Shown: positions 14,743 to 27,594 of the stretch, piece by piece
Layout: every line of letters begins with the position of its first letter
How positions within the stretch are numbered: position 1 is the first letter of the stretch
NCBI GenBank assembly: GCA_946800325.1
Contig: OX326960.1
Coordinates: 49,285,355-49,349,354, forward strand
Direction: 5' to 3'
DNA: 64,000 bases
Source: Luzula sylvatica
Taxonomy: Eukaryota > Streptophyta > Magnoliopsida > Poales > Juncaceae
The notes under the pieces: generated by a model
Database searches by the model: none
Told to the model about the DNA's origin: nothing
Seen by the model: only the letters and a program-made list of their open reading frames with translations
Translations under genes and position numbers: made by a program

Positions 14743-14979
14743 GGGGAGTTCTATGATAAATCCATTTTCTTATCATTAATCCATTTTCAAAAAAAATATT
14801 TCGAATATTTGTTAACTAATGATTTTTTTTTTTTGGTAAGATTTCATTGTATATTTATCATTTAATGTTATGTAAAGCATAAATTTTGTATAATTAATTG
14901 ATAAATACCTAAAATATCTTACAATAATTTTTGAAAAAATGTCCATGATAAGAAAATGAGTCTATCATAGTACTCTCCC
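14743..14979. mobile_element. MITE with about 35-bp terminal inverted repeats
   Basis: The left end GGGGAGTTCTATGATAAAT and the right end, TCATAGTACTCTCCC in plus orientation, form an imperfect inverted repeat extending past TTATCAT. The empty site is seen in copy B near 19,680 (TATGTATTCATATATAC). A second, inverted and truncated copy begins at 15,357. Confidence 0.7.
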
Positions 14980-14999
14980 TTCAAATATACATTATAATT

Positions 15000-15356
15000 G
15001 TCGAAATCATATTATTCTATTCGACAATACCTATCTACGAGATACCAGTTTGTCGTAAATTTATTTTTAGTTACGTTTAAGTAATCCTCGATACTTTTTG
15101 TGGTCAATAACAATTTGGTAATTGATGTTTTCTTAAAGCTTTTGTCTTGGTAATGATTTTATCTTCATTTGTGTTATTGATGACATGACGAAAATAGCGA
15201 TAAATCTCTATCGTCTGATAGATTCTCACAAATGAAAAGAACAAAATAACTTCGATTATAACGAAAAAAAGCAAGATTAGTTTGTTAAAATCAGATAGCT
15301 CAATGGATCTATTATTGCAGTAGCGTGTTAATGTCCCTTGGAGGATATATGAATAC
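15000..15356 (-). repeat. Inverted copy of duplication block 1
   Basis: The reverse complement of this stretch matches 10,130-10,490 at high similarity (shared words such as TTTGTGAGAATC and CTGGTATCTCGTA), whereas every other block of copy B is in direct orientation. It is bounded on both sides by copies of the same MITE in opposite orientations. Confidence 0.8.
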
Positions 15357-15505
15357 ATGGGGAGTTCTATGATAGACTCATTTTTTTATCATGGACATTT
15401 TTTCAAAAAATATTTTAAGATATTTTAGGTATTTATTAATTAATTATACAAAATTTATGTTTTACATGACATTAAATGATAAATATACAATGAAATCTTA
15501 CAGAA
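15357..15505. mobile_element. Truncated MITE copy, inverted relative to 14,743
   Basis: It begins GGGGAGTTCTATGATAG, but its interior corresponds to the reverse complement of the interior of the 14,743-14,979 element. It lacks the far terminus, stopping near CTTACAGAAAAAG. Confidence 0.65.
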
Positions 15506-16073
15506 AAAGACTTCGAAGGATGTTTACTCTCGCACAAAGAACAAATCAATGAGTCCTGAACCGAACGTCACATCTTCTTCAGGTTTTTACAGTATATTTT
15601 TTACCGGACATTTAAGATCGTTCCGAAATTGTTGAAAATTAATAATGTGAAATATCATAATTTAAGGAAATTGTGTGCCAAATTAATAAATGGATAAAAT
15701 CAATTCAAGTCAAACAAAATAATAGTGAAAACTAACTATGTCAATATGTTGAAAGCTTGAAATCGAATCAAAAGAATTGTAACCGGGATCTATAACTTAT
15801 TTTTTGGATGGTCTCTAATGTGTTGAGTTTAGAGTTTACTAGAGAGTAGAGATTGAGAAATAATGAAGAATGGGATAAAAAAAATAAAAATAACAACATA
15901 TCTCTTTCCATTGATAACTGATCTTATTACAAAATCTATTTAAATCATCCAATAACGGAAATGAATATTATTCGAGCACTACAACGGGACTTGCATTAAA
16001 AACAAACTTAACACATAACAATTTATGTACTACATAAAAACAAATAGATGAATTAACAAAAATAAACAAATAC

Positions 16074-16819
16074 TAGCTTTGTCCCCGTGCAATTGCCGGG
16101 ATGTTTTTTATATAATTATTTAAATAGAATTAACGCGTGTGCGAATTAATGCGCATGCGTTTGAACTAAATTAATCTAATCATGACATATTTGCAAATAT
16201 CATGATGTCAATAGATGCACAAGGTTCATGAAATTAGTCTATCACGGATATTATTTTCTAATATAATTTGTATAAATAACATTTGTTCAGGTGCTTCTAA
16301 AATCGATTAATATAATCCGGACATATTCGCAAATTTTAATATGTATGTAAAATAGGAAAAAAAGACCAAATGTAAAAAAGGACCAAAATGTAAAATAAGA
16401 AAAAAGGATCAAAATGTAAAAAAAGACCGAAATGTAAATAAAAAAGGACCAAAATGTAAATAAAAAGGACAAAAATATAAATTAAAACTAAAAAGGACAA
16501 AAATATAAATTAAAAAATGTAAAAAAGGACCGAAATGTAATAAAAAAGCACCAAAATGTAAATAAAAAGGACCAAAATATAAATTAAAACTAAAAAGGAC
16601 CAAAATGTAAATAAAAAGGACCAAAATATAAATTGAAAAATATAAAAAAGGACCGAAATATAAATAAAAAAGGACAAAAATGTAAATTTAAACCAAAAAG
16701 GACCCAAATATAAATAAAAAGGACCAAAATGTAAATTAAAAAATATTTTTTGTACACAAAAACCCTTGATGACGTGGAGGCTTAGAATTGCAAGAATTTT
16801 GTTTGATTTATATATAAGA
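16074..16819 (-). mobile_element. Non-autonomous Helitron with GGACCAAAATGTAAAT tandem repeats
   Basis: On the minus strand the 3' end is the hairpin CCCGGCAATTGCACGGGG, then ACAAAG, CTAG and host T. The 5' end is TCTTATATATAAATC preceded by host A. Copy A (12,030) gives the empty site. About 16,355-16,745 is a tandem array of a roughly 20-25 bp unit (AAAAAGGACCAAAATGTAAAT and variants), which produces spurious Phe-rich frames on the opposite strand. Confidence 0.8.
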
Positions 16820-16888
16820 TATAATACGGAGACTCAATTTCTCCATCACTACCCTCTCGACGGATGGAATTTCCATTACAATTGTCAA

Positions 16889-17770
16889 TTTTTTTTTTTT
16901 TTTTGAATTAAGGATAGCGAATGCTATATCTCAAGTGTTTTGTATTAATAGAAATCTGGATTAATTTACAAGGTTGGTTAGTTAAAACTTAGAAAAATAG
17001 TTGTAACGCTCGAAGCTCCTTTTGTTGTCGTCCCCTTGCCACCCTCCATGGCTAGTTTGCCACCTTCGACCATAATGATGCCTCGTGTATAGATTTTCTT
17101 GCTATTAGTTGAAGTGTTGCCGTTTTATCTCTAAACATCTTTTGATTTCGTTCTTTCCATAGCTCCCACGTGACCACCATCCAGAGAGTATTCCACCTTT
17201 TTTGTTCCTTGTTAAGGCTTTTTAGGTGTCGGGTTCATTCGTCGAACATACATGTTTGCGTGTTGTACGGGTATCCACATTTTAGGGCTATATGTATCCT
17301 TTTCCATGTCGCTATCGAGTATGTACAACGTAGTAGTAAGTGGTTTGTTGTTTCCGGTTCCCTTCCACATAGGATGCATTGTTGAATGTGGGAGCAGCCC
17401 TTTTTTTTTGTAACATGTCTGTCGTGTTTATTTTATTATGGGAAATCATCCAAATAAATAATCTTACTTTTAGCGGAACCCTCGTTTTCCAAATTTTCCC
17501 TTGCCATTCATTCTCGACCCCGGAGTTAGCTATGAAATTATAGGCCGACTGTGCCAAGTAAAGAGCTGAGGGTTCCCATCTCCACTTTATTTGGTTTGAG
17601 TTGGGGTCCCATTCCGTGGACGCATTGTATATATTAGTTAAACGGTCTAGATCCTTCTGGAAGTAACTTTTGTTGTTTTCGTTCATCGAGTGCAAGTCTT
17701 GTGTATTGGTTACTCCATTCAATGTTTTTAAAACCGAATCGGATATCGACCCGATCAAGTCTCGGGTCAC
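16889..17770 (-). mobile_element. LINE 3' fragment with zf-RVT domain, frameshifted
   Basis: The poly(A) appears as a T16 run at 16,889-16,904. Upstream on the minus strand, a frame to 17,770 encodes the L1-type reverse-transcriptase tail: WKTRVPLKVRLFIWMISHNK, then DMLQKK. An indel in an A run near 17,400 shifts the frame before the zinc ligands, which are readable in the next frame as CILC...H. The 3' end (TTAATACAAAACACTTGAG) matches the LINE at 60.05 kb, so both belong to one family. Confidence 0.85.
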
Positions 17771-18736
17771 CGGTTCAATGATCGAGCCGGTGGGTCTACC
17801 GGTTCAATTGCTGGTTTCGAAATACTAAAAAAATATCATATTGCATGAAATAAATCACTGAGTAAAGTTATAACTTTACACAACTTAATCATTATATAAT
17901 CTGATGATGACTAACGTGAAGTACAAAATTTTCCATGGATAATAATAATGATTAATTACGAACTTTTGATTACTATACTAAAGTAATAATTAATTATCAA
18001 CTTACACTTTGTTAATAGATAATGAAAAGTAAAACACAAACAAGTACTTTGCAGGGGTATAAGTGAAAGTTCGAGATTCAGGGGTACGAGTGATTTTTAC
18101 TGGGGTATAAGTGAGATTTTGAGATTTTCCAGGGTATAAGTGACATTTTACAGGGGTATAAAACCATACTTTACAAGAGTACGAGTGAGATTATGAGATT
18201 GGCATAATTTATATTTTACAATCGGCTGTGATTTTTCTCGAAATACCAGTAAATTGAATGACATAACAGTAAATCAGATGTGATTTTCTTAACAGTAAAA
18301 GATTTGTACGAGTAAAAATAGTTTGTACCAGTAAATCGGCTGCAATTTTTCTCAAAATAGCAGTAAATGTTAACAATAAATCTTGAAAAAATACCATTAA
18401 AACATTGGTACAAATAATTTGTAAGAAAATACCAGTCAATCATCTGTGAAAATTCAAATTGGTTCAGTAAATCGCGAAACAAATTAGTACGAAACAAATC
18501 GTGGAACACGAACACTATGAGACAAATCGTTTTAAAAGATATCTCCATAACGATTAACATATTGTGAGAAAGGAATAAACAAATCACTAGAAAAATTAGG
18601 AAATATATCACTGAAACAAGGAAACAAATCACTAAGTGAACAATACGAGAATCAGGAAATAATCATACGAAAATCAGAAAAAATATCAAAGAAATCACGA
18701 TAAAGATTGCTCAGAATCTAAGTGGGATTCATGTTC
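17771..18736. other. Repeat-rich, gene-free stretch
   Basis: 17,720-17,830 carries AACCG/GGTTC-rich sequence. 18,045-18,190 has four imperfect repeats of GGGGTATAAGTGAGATTTTG. 18,225-18,470 has repeats of CAGTAAATCGGCTGTGATTT type. No coding or RNA gene is visible. Confidence 0.6.
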
Positions 18737-20002
18737 TACTATTGAAAAATATCTTGTTGATTTCTGTAATTTGATTTCCTCTGATATTTGAACTATAATT
18801 AAACATTAACAAAAGATTTACCAAGTAAAATCATATTAAAAAAACTATAATATGTGTAATTAATGTACCAACATTTATATGGTATGCATATGACAAAAGA
18901 TAATCACGCCACTCACACTTGATGGGTTCATAATGCATGATGGTGAATCATTTATTCATCTAAACATCATGACCAGATTTTGTTGGCATTCAAAATGATT
19001 AAAATTAATTCGGCATATATAATTTACAAGGATTTGGAAAAGTAAGATGTAATTTTCTATTAAAAATAGTTGCGTCGAAATTTCTGTCGAAAAAGTATGA
19101 AATCTCTTATAAATAAAATTTAAATATGAAATACACGAGAGATACAAGAAAATAAGAGAGATTTTTCTTTTTCTTTCTATTGAAATATACCACCAATAAC
19201 GTTAAAAATATTTGATAGGGATATATTTTTTCTTTATTTTAAACAAAAATATAATAAATAAACAACCATATTCGGTTTAATACACAAGTCTTCATTTTAT
19301 TTGTTTAGTTCATCATTAATCATCAACATATCAATTGATATGGGTAAATTTAGAAGTTGTACTAGTTTTGTTTCGTATCTATATTGCATTGAACAAGAAT
19401 TTTATTTTCGATAATTATGTAAATTGAATTTTGTTTCAGTTGTTATTTAATCATTTGATTAATATTTGGCTAGTTCAAATATTTAAATTATATAATATTA
19501 TTTGTGTCAGAAATACAATTATAAGAGGCCTCTAAGAAGTTTGTGGCGTAACTAAGTTGAAATTAATCCGTTTGGCCAATTCAAACATTCGTTTTTTTCT
19601 TTTTCTTTTGTACATAATTTTAAGGTACATATAATATAATCAAAAAACCAACATGTATATCAAATATATGTATTCATATATACTCGAATATCAAAATACG
19701 CGAGATAAACACATGCCTTATGTTCTAAGAAATCGTCACATATAAACATAGTCTTTGTACATTGGGTTTAAGTTACATCGGCATCATATATAAGAAAAAA
19801 AAATACCGGCAATGACCAGAAAAACATACCATTACACGAGTCAGATCCATAAATTATTAAAATTTATTACTTTTAAGTTCAATACACAAAAGCACCATAT
19901 TTATATCATAAAAAGCCTAAAACAAACAAAATGATTAGGAATTGATTGCTTAAAATGTATAAAGTGTACTTATATAATAATGAGACATCAGTGTACAACA
20001 AA

Positions 20003-20075
20003 GCGCCTGTAGCTCAGCGGATAGAGCGTCTGTTTCCTAAGCAGAAAGTCGTAGGTTCGATCCCTACCTGGCGCG
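20003..20075 (+). tRNA. tRNA-Arg (CCT)
   Basis: The 73-nt cloverleaf has acceptor GCGCCTG/CTGGCGC (one internal mismatch, as in the plant gene I remember), discriminator G, and anticodon loop TTCCTAA giving CCT (arginine). It is preceded by CAA-rich sequence and followed by a T6 run. It is co-directional with the helicase gene, 202 bp upstream of its ATG. Confidence 0.95.
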
Positions 20076-20276
20076 ACAATATTTTTTATTTTCATTATGT
20101 TTTATTTTCCCCACGCCCCGCTTAGGTTTTGCTACATAAATTCCATCGGCGCCACGTCCAGCTCGCTGCCGAACTCAAACCACAAGCAGAAGACAAATAT
20201 TTCACCTCCACAAGCGCAGAGTGGAGAAGAAGAGAAGCTAGAACAACCAAACCCAACATTTTTCAGGACAAGTAAA

Positions 20277-23200
20277 ATGGGGAGGAAAGGGAGGTATGAT
20301 AGTAGTGGCGGCGGTGGTAAAGGCGGGATGAGAGAGGAGACTATCGTTCGTGTCGGGAATGTTCTCGAAGAATTTCGCGCCTCTGATGCTGATGGTTTGT
20401 GCTTTAAATTGATCACTTGAATTTTTTTGTGTGTGTGTGTGTGTGTGTGTGTTAAAATGTTTGTACTGTGGAGCTTCCGTGCATACCAAGTGTTTGTGTA
20501 AATGACACACTGAACTTTTACTTTTCTTTTTGCAGCTTACACATTTGAACCTGGTTTATCGAACCAAGAAAGAGCAGCAATTCATCAACTATGTAAAAAA
20601 ATGGGCATGAAATCCAAAAGTGCAGGGTAAGTACAAAAAACATTATAATCACATAAATTCTGCAAAAAAATATAAACTTCTCTCTCGCAATTCATCGAAC
20701 AGGAAAGGAGCGAATCGCAAGCTCTCCGTTTACAAAATAGAAAATAAACAGGGCTCCAACAGAAACGAGGAAGACCAGAAGACTTTCCTGAGATTTTCGG
20801 ATCAGTCCGCAAATGTTTTGAGGGAGCTTTTCATAAATTTCCCTCCTGGCGATGAGGATTTGAGCGAAGGCTCACTGAACAAACCAAGTAAAAAGGCTAA
20901 TAAATTGGATTCAAATCTGGATAATACATTTTGCAGACCAACTTTTGATAAATCTGAAATTGAGAAGAAATTGAATTTATTCGAAACTAGAATTAACGAA
21001 TCAGAACAGTTACAAAAGGTAAATATATAATTTTTATAATAACTATGTATATACAATAAATATATGTATTAATATATGCGTTAAACTAATTTTGTTATGT
21101 AGATAGTAGAAAACAAAGCTAAGCTGCCTATTACTTCATTCAAAGATATCATTACTTCGACATTGGATAATAACCAGGTAATGAAATACGCACTGACCCA
21201 CACACCCACTCACCCACTCACTCACTAGGTATGTAAATATCTAAAAATATTAAATGGTGCACTAACATTTTATTGTTCAATTGCTTATTAGGTTGTTTTG
21301 ATATCTGGAGAAACTGGTTGTGGTAAAACTACTCAGGTTAGGAGGACCAATTTGCAAAATTCCTCTTAATAAAGTTTGGACTTGGTATAATTTTTTTAGG
21401 TTTTTAATTTTAGGTGCCTCAATATATATTAGATCACATGTGGGCTAAGGGTGAATCGTGTAAAATAGTTTGTACTCAGCCTAGAAGAATTTCAGCCATT
21501 TCAGGTGCAAATATTTTTATAAAAATAATTATTTACGTTTATAACCCTCTTGTTTTCTTTAATTAATTGGGTGTATATTTTCGTATTTTTAAGTTGCGGA
21601 AAGAATATCTTCAGAAAGAGGAGAAACTGTTGGAGATAGTGTAGGATACAAGGTAATTAATTAATTAATTTCTTATGATTAAATAATTTGGTGAATTTGA
21701 TATTTTTATTAATTTGGCTTTTTTGGCAAATGAAATTCAGATTAGGTTAGAGTCGAGAGGTGGGAGAAATTCGTCGATAATGTTTTGCACCAATGGTGTT
21801 ATTCTGAGATTGTTGATTGGTAGAGGGGCAAATTTGTCCAAAAAGAAAAAGAAGAAAGAAGCACTTGATGATAGCATTGCGCAAATCACTCACATCATTG
21901 TGGTAATTTTATTTTACTCTTTTCTCTCTTCTTTTTATAATTTTATTACCTCTATTTTGTTTTTTAATTCTTTTTTAAATTCATTTCTCTCTCTTTGTAT
22001 TTATAGGATGAAATTCATGAAAGAGATAGGTTTTCAGATTTCATGCTCACTATTCTTAGGTAAATTTGACAAAAATAATTTGGTTTGATATTTTTTAATA
22101 TATGGTTCTTAAATTTTGTATGTAACTTAATTTCAGGGATTTGTTACCTATGTACCCTCATTTAAGACTGGTAAATATTAATTCTCTTTTCAAATTTTAA
22201 ACCTAAACTCGTGTCATTAAATTCCATCATTGGATCAAGTTTTTTAATTAATTCATTTTAATAAATAGGTATTAATGAGCGCAACTATTGATGCGGATCG
22301 ATTCTCAAAATATTTTAATGGATGCCCAGTTATTAAAGTCCCTGGTTTTACCTATCCTGTAAGCAAATCAAATTTCTCATCTATTTTTTACTCAAATTTA
22401 AAACAATAATTTCATCCTTTTATTTTATTTAAATTTCAGGTAAACAGTTTTTATTTAGAGGATGTATTATCGATTCTAAAATCCACAAAAACCAACCATC
22501 TAAACCCCGCTAACCCAATCGAAGAAGAATCCGCAAATGACGCTCCATTATCAGAAAATTACAAAAACGACCTCGACGAATCAATAACCCTCGCATTATC
22601 AAGCGACGAATTCGACCCTCTTCTCGAACTCATATCCTCCGAAGAGAACCCACGCGTACACAACTACCAACATTCCTTAACGGGCATAAACCCGTTAATG
22701 GTTTTCGCCAACAAGGGTAACGTAGGCGATCTATGCATGCTTCTCTCTCTAGGCGCGGACATTTCACTAAAGGACAAACAAGGCAAAACCGCATTGAATC
22801 ACGCCGAACAAGAAAACCAAAAAGAAGTCGTTGAAATACTCAAAACCCACATCGAAAAAACCTCCAATTCGTCTTCATCTTCGTCTCAAGAAGATCTACT
22901 CAACAAATATTTATCCACAATAAATCCAGAACATATAGACACAGTACTAATCGAGCGGTTACTTCGCAAAATCTGCACGGATTCCAAAGCAGGTGCAGTT
23001 TTAATATTTTTACCGGGTTGGGAAGACATAAACCAAACGAAAGAGCGATTAACCGCATCCCAATTCTTCAATGACGCCTCGAAATTCCAAATCCTCGCGT
23101 TGCATTCCATGATCCCCTCGTCAGAGCAGAAGAAGGTCTTCAAGAATCCACCGAGCGGGACCCGCAAGATAATTCTATCGACGAACATTGCGGAGACGGC

Positions 23201-26200
23201 CGTGACCATCGACGATGTGGTGTTTGTTATCGATAGCGGTAGAATGAAGGAGAAGAGTTACGATCCTTACAATAACGTGTCTACTCTGCAATCTTCGTGG
23301 GTTTCGAAAGCCAGCGTCAAGCAGAGAGAAGGACGAGCTGGCAGGTGCCAGCCTGGCATTTGTTATCATTTGTTTTCCAAGTTTCGTGCGAATTCGCTTC
23401 TTGATTTTCAGGTTCCCGAGATTAAGAGAATGCCTATAGAAGAACTTTGCTTACAAGTAAGTTATTATTTTTGTGTTTTATTTTGGTCCTTGGATTTTTA
23501 CTTGTTGGTTCTCAGTGTTTTGCATCTTTTCAAATATACCCCTCAATTTTTTCGTATTTTTCAAAGATACCCCTGAACGTTTTTCTTATGATTTTTTAGG
23601 TGAAGTTGTTGGACCCAAAATGCAAAATAACCGATTTCCTGCAAAAAACCCTAGATCCACCGATACCAGAAACGGTACGGAACGCGATAACAACTCTCCA
23701 AGACCTCGGCGCATTAACCGAAACCGAGACACTGACCGAACTCGGTTCAAAACTCGGTGCTTTACCAGTCCACCCCTCCATTTCGAAAATGCTGTTATTC
23801 TCCATTTTAACAAACTGTTTAGACCCAGCTCTGACCATAGCTTGCGCGTCAGACTATCGGGACCCGTTCGTGCTCCCTATGCTCCCTGAGGAGAGAAAGA
23901 GAGCTGGGTTTTGTAAGGCTGAGCTGGCGGGGCTGTATGGTGGGTGGAGCGATGAGCTGGCAGTTGTGGGTGGTTTCGAATGCTGGAGAAGAGCTAGAGA
24001 GAGAGGAAAGGAGAATGAGTTTTGTAAACGGTATTTTGTCGCGGGAAATACTATGAATATGATTTTTAATATGAGGAAGCAATTGTTGAACGAGCTCGTT
24101 AAGAATGGTCTCGTACCGAGTGATGTGTCAGGTCTCAGTTCCAACGCCCAAGATCCAGGTACCATTAAAGAAGTACATAAATATCATATTCGCCCTTTCA
24201 AAAATGTAAAGAAGCATTTTACGCTTTCAAAATTTACAAAATATCGAAAATATTCAAATTGTTAAATTTGTCTATCCTGGTTTAAGTTTCCAATTCTAGT
24301 TAAATTATATGATTTAATATTTTTGAGAGGGTAAATGTGGTAGTTTTTTTACGGGTAAATATGATATTTTGAAATTTTAGAAGGATAAATATGTAAACAT
24401 GTTTAGGGTATGAGGGTGGTATTAATGGTTGGTTCTTTTCTTATCCAAAAAATAATTTACATAATTACCTTTGTAAAAACCAATAATATCATATGTACCC
24501 TTTCAAAAATCTAAATAACCATTTTATATTTTCAAAATGTACAAAAAATCATGGTTCGTAATATCGGCCGAGATAAAAAAACTCGGCCGATATTCTCGGA
24601 CTCGGTGGCCACCGAGCCGATTTTGCCCCGATAAAAGCGGATCCGAGTCACCGAATTTTTTTTTTTTTTTTTTTTTGAGATAAGATGTTTTGTGTATCAT
24701 AGTTTGTAGAATCGCCGGTTTATGACTAGATCCGGTCGGAACCCAAGTTTTAAGGTTGAGTTTAATGAGATTGGGAGAAGAACGAGAGAAAGCTCGAGCT
24801 TTTAATATCCATGAATGAACAGCCATGAACAAGAAAAAAGAGCTCGAGTTGATAGGGAGAGGAAGAGAGATAAATGGGATTGTATATGGCACGTTTGATT
24901 GCTATGTTTTATATTTTTGAACTTTTGTAGTTATTTTGGCATTATCTTTTCATTAAGATATTAAAGATAACCACAAAAAATCCAATACCACAATAAAGCC
25001 ACGTTAATTTAAGCTACTACGTACACAAACACATTTACCCAAAAATTGCTGTGTAGAAAGTTTATATTAATAAAAGGGAAATTTACAAATAACCCCCTAC
25101 CTTTTCTTGAATTTACAAAAACCCCCTAACTTTTGAGAAACTCCAAAAAAACCCCTACATTCAAAGTTTTCTTTTCAATTACCCCCCTAAAGGGCATTTC
25201 ATGATTTTGCAATTTTTTTTGGACCAAAATACTCCTCTATTTTTCATCTTTAAATTTAATAAACATATTTTTGTATTATTATATTAATTTAAAATCACTA
25301 TAAATATTTTTTAACATATATTAATTTAAAAAAAATATATGTCATATACATAAATTTAATTTTTTATTTATTATATATTTTATCATAGAAAACTAAAATT
25401 AAATTAAAATATGATATAAAAAATATTTCTGCTAATATCTTGACAAATTAATATTATTCTAGTATTTAATTTTAATGTTAAATAGTTATTAATAAAATAG
25501 TTATTAAATAGTATATCTGACTAAATTAGCAATGCATAAGTGAACATCAAAACTAGCATTAAAATAATATTGTCGTTAGTTATAATTTCAACGGCTAATT
25601 TTATTTCAGCAGTTAATTTGTAATCATTATTTTTATTAAGTATTAGCAAATTATCTGATGAAATCAATAGTTGTTAATAAAAATAATTACTAAAAACTAG
25701 CTACTAAAATAAAAATAGATACTACAAAACGAGATGCGAAAATAAAAATAGTTGTTGAAATTAAAATTAACGGACATATTATTTTAATCCTAGTTTTAAT
25801 TCAAATTAGTTGCGAAAAAATTCATTCATTCGTTATTAAAATTAATATAATAATACAAAAAAATTGAAAGATGAAAAATTAGAGGGGTATTTTGGTCCAA
25901 AATAATTTCAATACCATGAAATACCCTTTTAGGGGGGTAATTGAAAAGAAAAATTTGTATGTAGGGGGGTTTTTGGAGTTTCTCAAAAGTTAGGGGTTTT
26001 TTTTGTAAATTCAAGAAAAGATAGGGGGTTATTTGTAAATTTCCCTTAATAAAATCATACATAAATAAATAATATAACTACAAATATTATATTAGTAAGA
26101 TAATTATATTTAATTTTCTTTTTTAGATATATTGTTTTATAACTACATTGAACAATAAGCTAAAATAAAACTAGATTGAATAATGCTCTCTTTATAAATA

Positions 26201-27553
26201 AATACAACACATACTTATAAGTTATAAATATCATATATATTTATATATTATTTTATTAATAAAGATTATTTTTTTAGAAGAATCTATTTACTTTTAAGTA
26301 GCCAATAACCATTTTATTGAGTTCGAATTTTGAGATACATTTTTGTACATACAACTAATAGCAATATTATTGTATACGGCGATAACCATACTATTGTATA
26401 TACAATCAATAGACATATCATTCCAAATAACATGTTTTTTATTGTAGTAATTTGAGTTTTATGAGTTGAATTTGTTATTATCATGTTTATGAATGCTTAT
26501 CAATTTTTAAAATAATTTTTTATATATTTTTCCATTTTTTCGATTTTTTTTATTAACCGTCCGATTTTTTTTTTTGACTCGGCCGAGTCTCGTCCGAGTC
26601 GACCGAGTCCCGAGTCGACAGGGCCGGCCGAGTCCGATATTCAGAACCATGCAAAAAATAAAAAGATATCCAAACTGTTAGATTTCTTTTGGAGGATAAA
26701 TAAATATGATCTTTAATTTTTTAGAAGGATACATATGTTGTAAATCCAAGATTGATTTCCTAATTGTATGAAATTTGATTTATTATTATTATTTTGGTTA
26801 GGGATTTTGAGGGCGGTACTAATGGCTGGTGCGTATCCAATGGTGGGCCGAGTTCTACCAAAAAGAAACAACATGAACAGACGAACAATAATCGAGACTG
26901 CAAATGGGGCCAAAGTTCGTGTCCACCCTCACTCCTCCAACTTCACATTATCCTCTACAAAATCGAATACCAATCCCTTGATAATCTACGACGAGATTAC
27001 GCGCGGGGACGGTGGAATGTATATTAAACGCTCCACTCTTGTGGGACCCACTCCTTTGCTTTTGCTTTGCAACGAAATGGTGGTGGCTCCTCGCGAAGAG
27101 GACGATGACGAGGATTGCGAAAGCGAAGAGGAGGAAGAGGAGGAGGAGGAGAGCGGGGCGGACCGGGTCCGTGGCGGAGAGATCATGTCCGATCCTGAGA
27201 ATGATGTCAGCGTGATCGTGGATCGATGGTTGAGATTCGAAGCTAGAGCTCTTGACGTCGCTCAGATTTACTGCCTTAGAGAACGTCTCGCATCTGCAGT
27301 CCTCTTTAAGGTAATTTCTTTTCTTTGTTCACTCACGAAATATTATTTGAGGGTAAATTATTGTGTAGGTAAATAATCCTAAAGAAAATCTACCTCCGCC
27401 ACTTGGAGCCTCGATGCGTGCAATTGCGTCGGTTCTTTCTTATGACGGATTGCCTTCTGTCTCTGACGAGCTGTCAGAGTTTAGTCAAGGAAGAAAAGGT
27501 TTTGTTCAGCCGAGTGGATACTTGAGATCTTTATTCTCGGATAATTATAGACA

Positions 27554-27594
<41 letters not shown>

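Larger units (their letters stand above)
15535..19720. repeat. Copy B of the segmental duplication
   Basis: Blocks 2 (15,545-15,680), 3 (15,680-16,073 plus 16,820-16,860), 4 (18,737-18,990) and 5 (19,025-19,700) repeat copy A in the same order. A Helitron interrupts block 3. A LINE followed by about 1 kb of other repeat sequence separates blocks 3 and 4. Confidence 0.8.

Noticed and set aside
16287..16707. Phe/Tyr-rich frames resembling a membrane protein
   Set aside because: They are reverse translations of the AAAAAGGACCAAAATGTAAAT array inside a Helitron.
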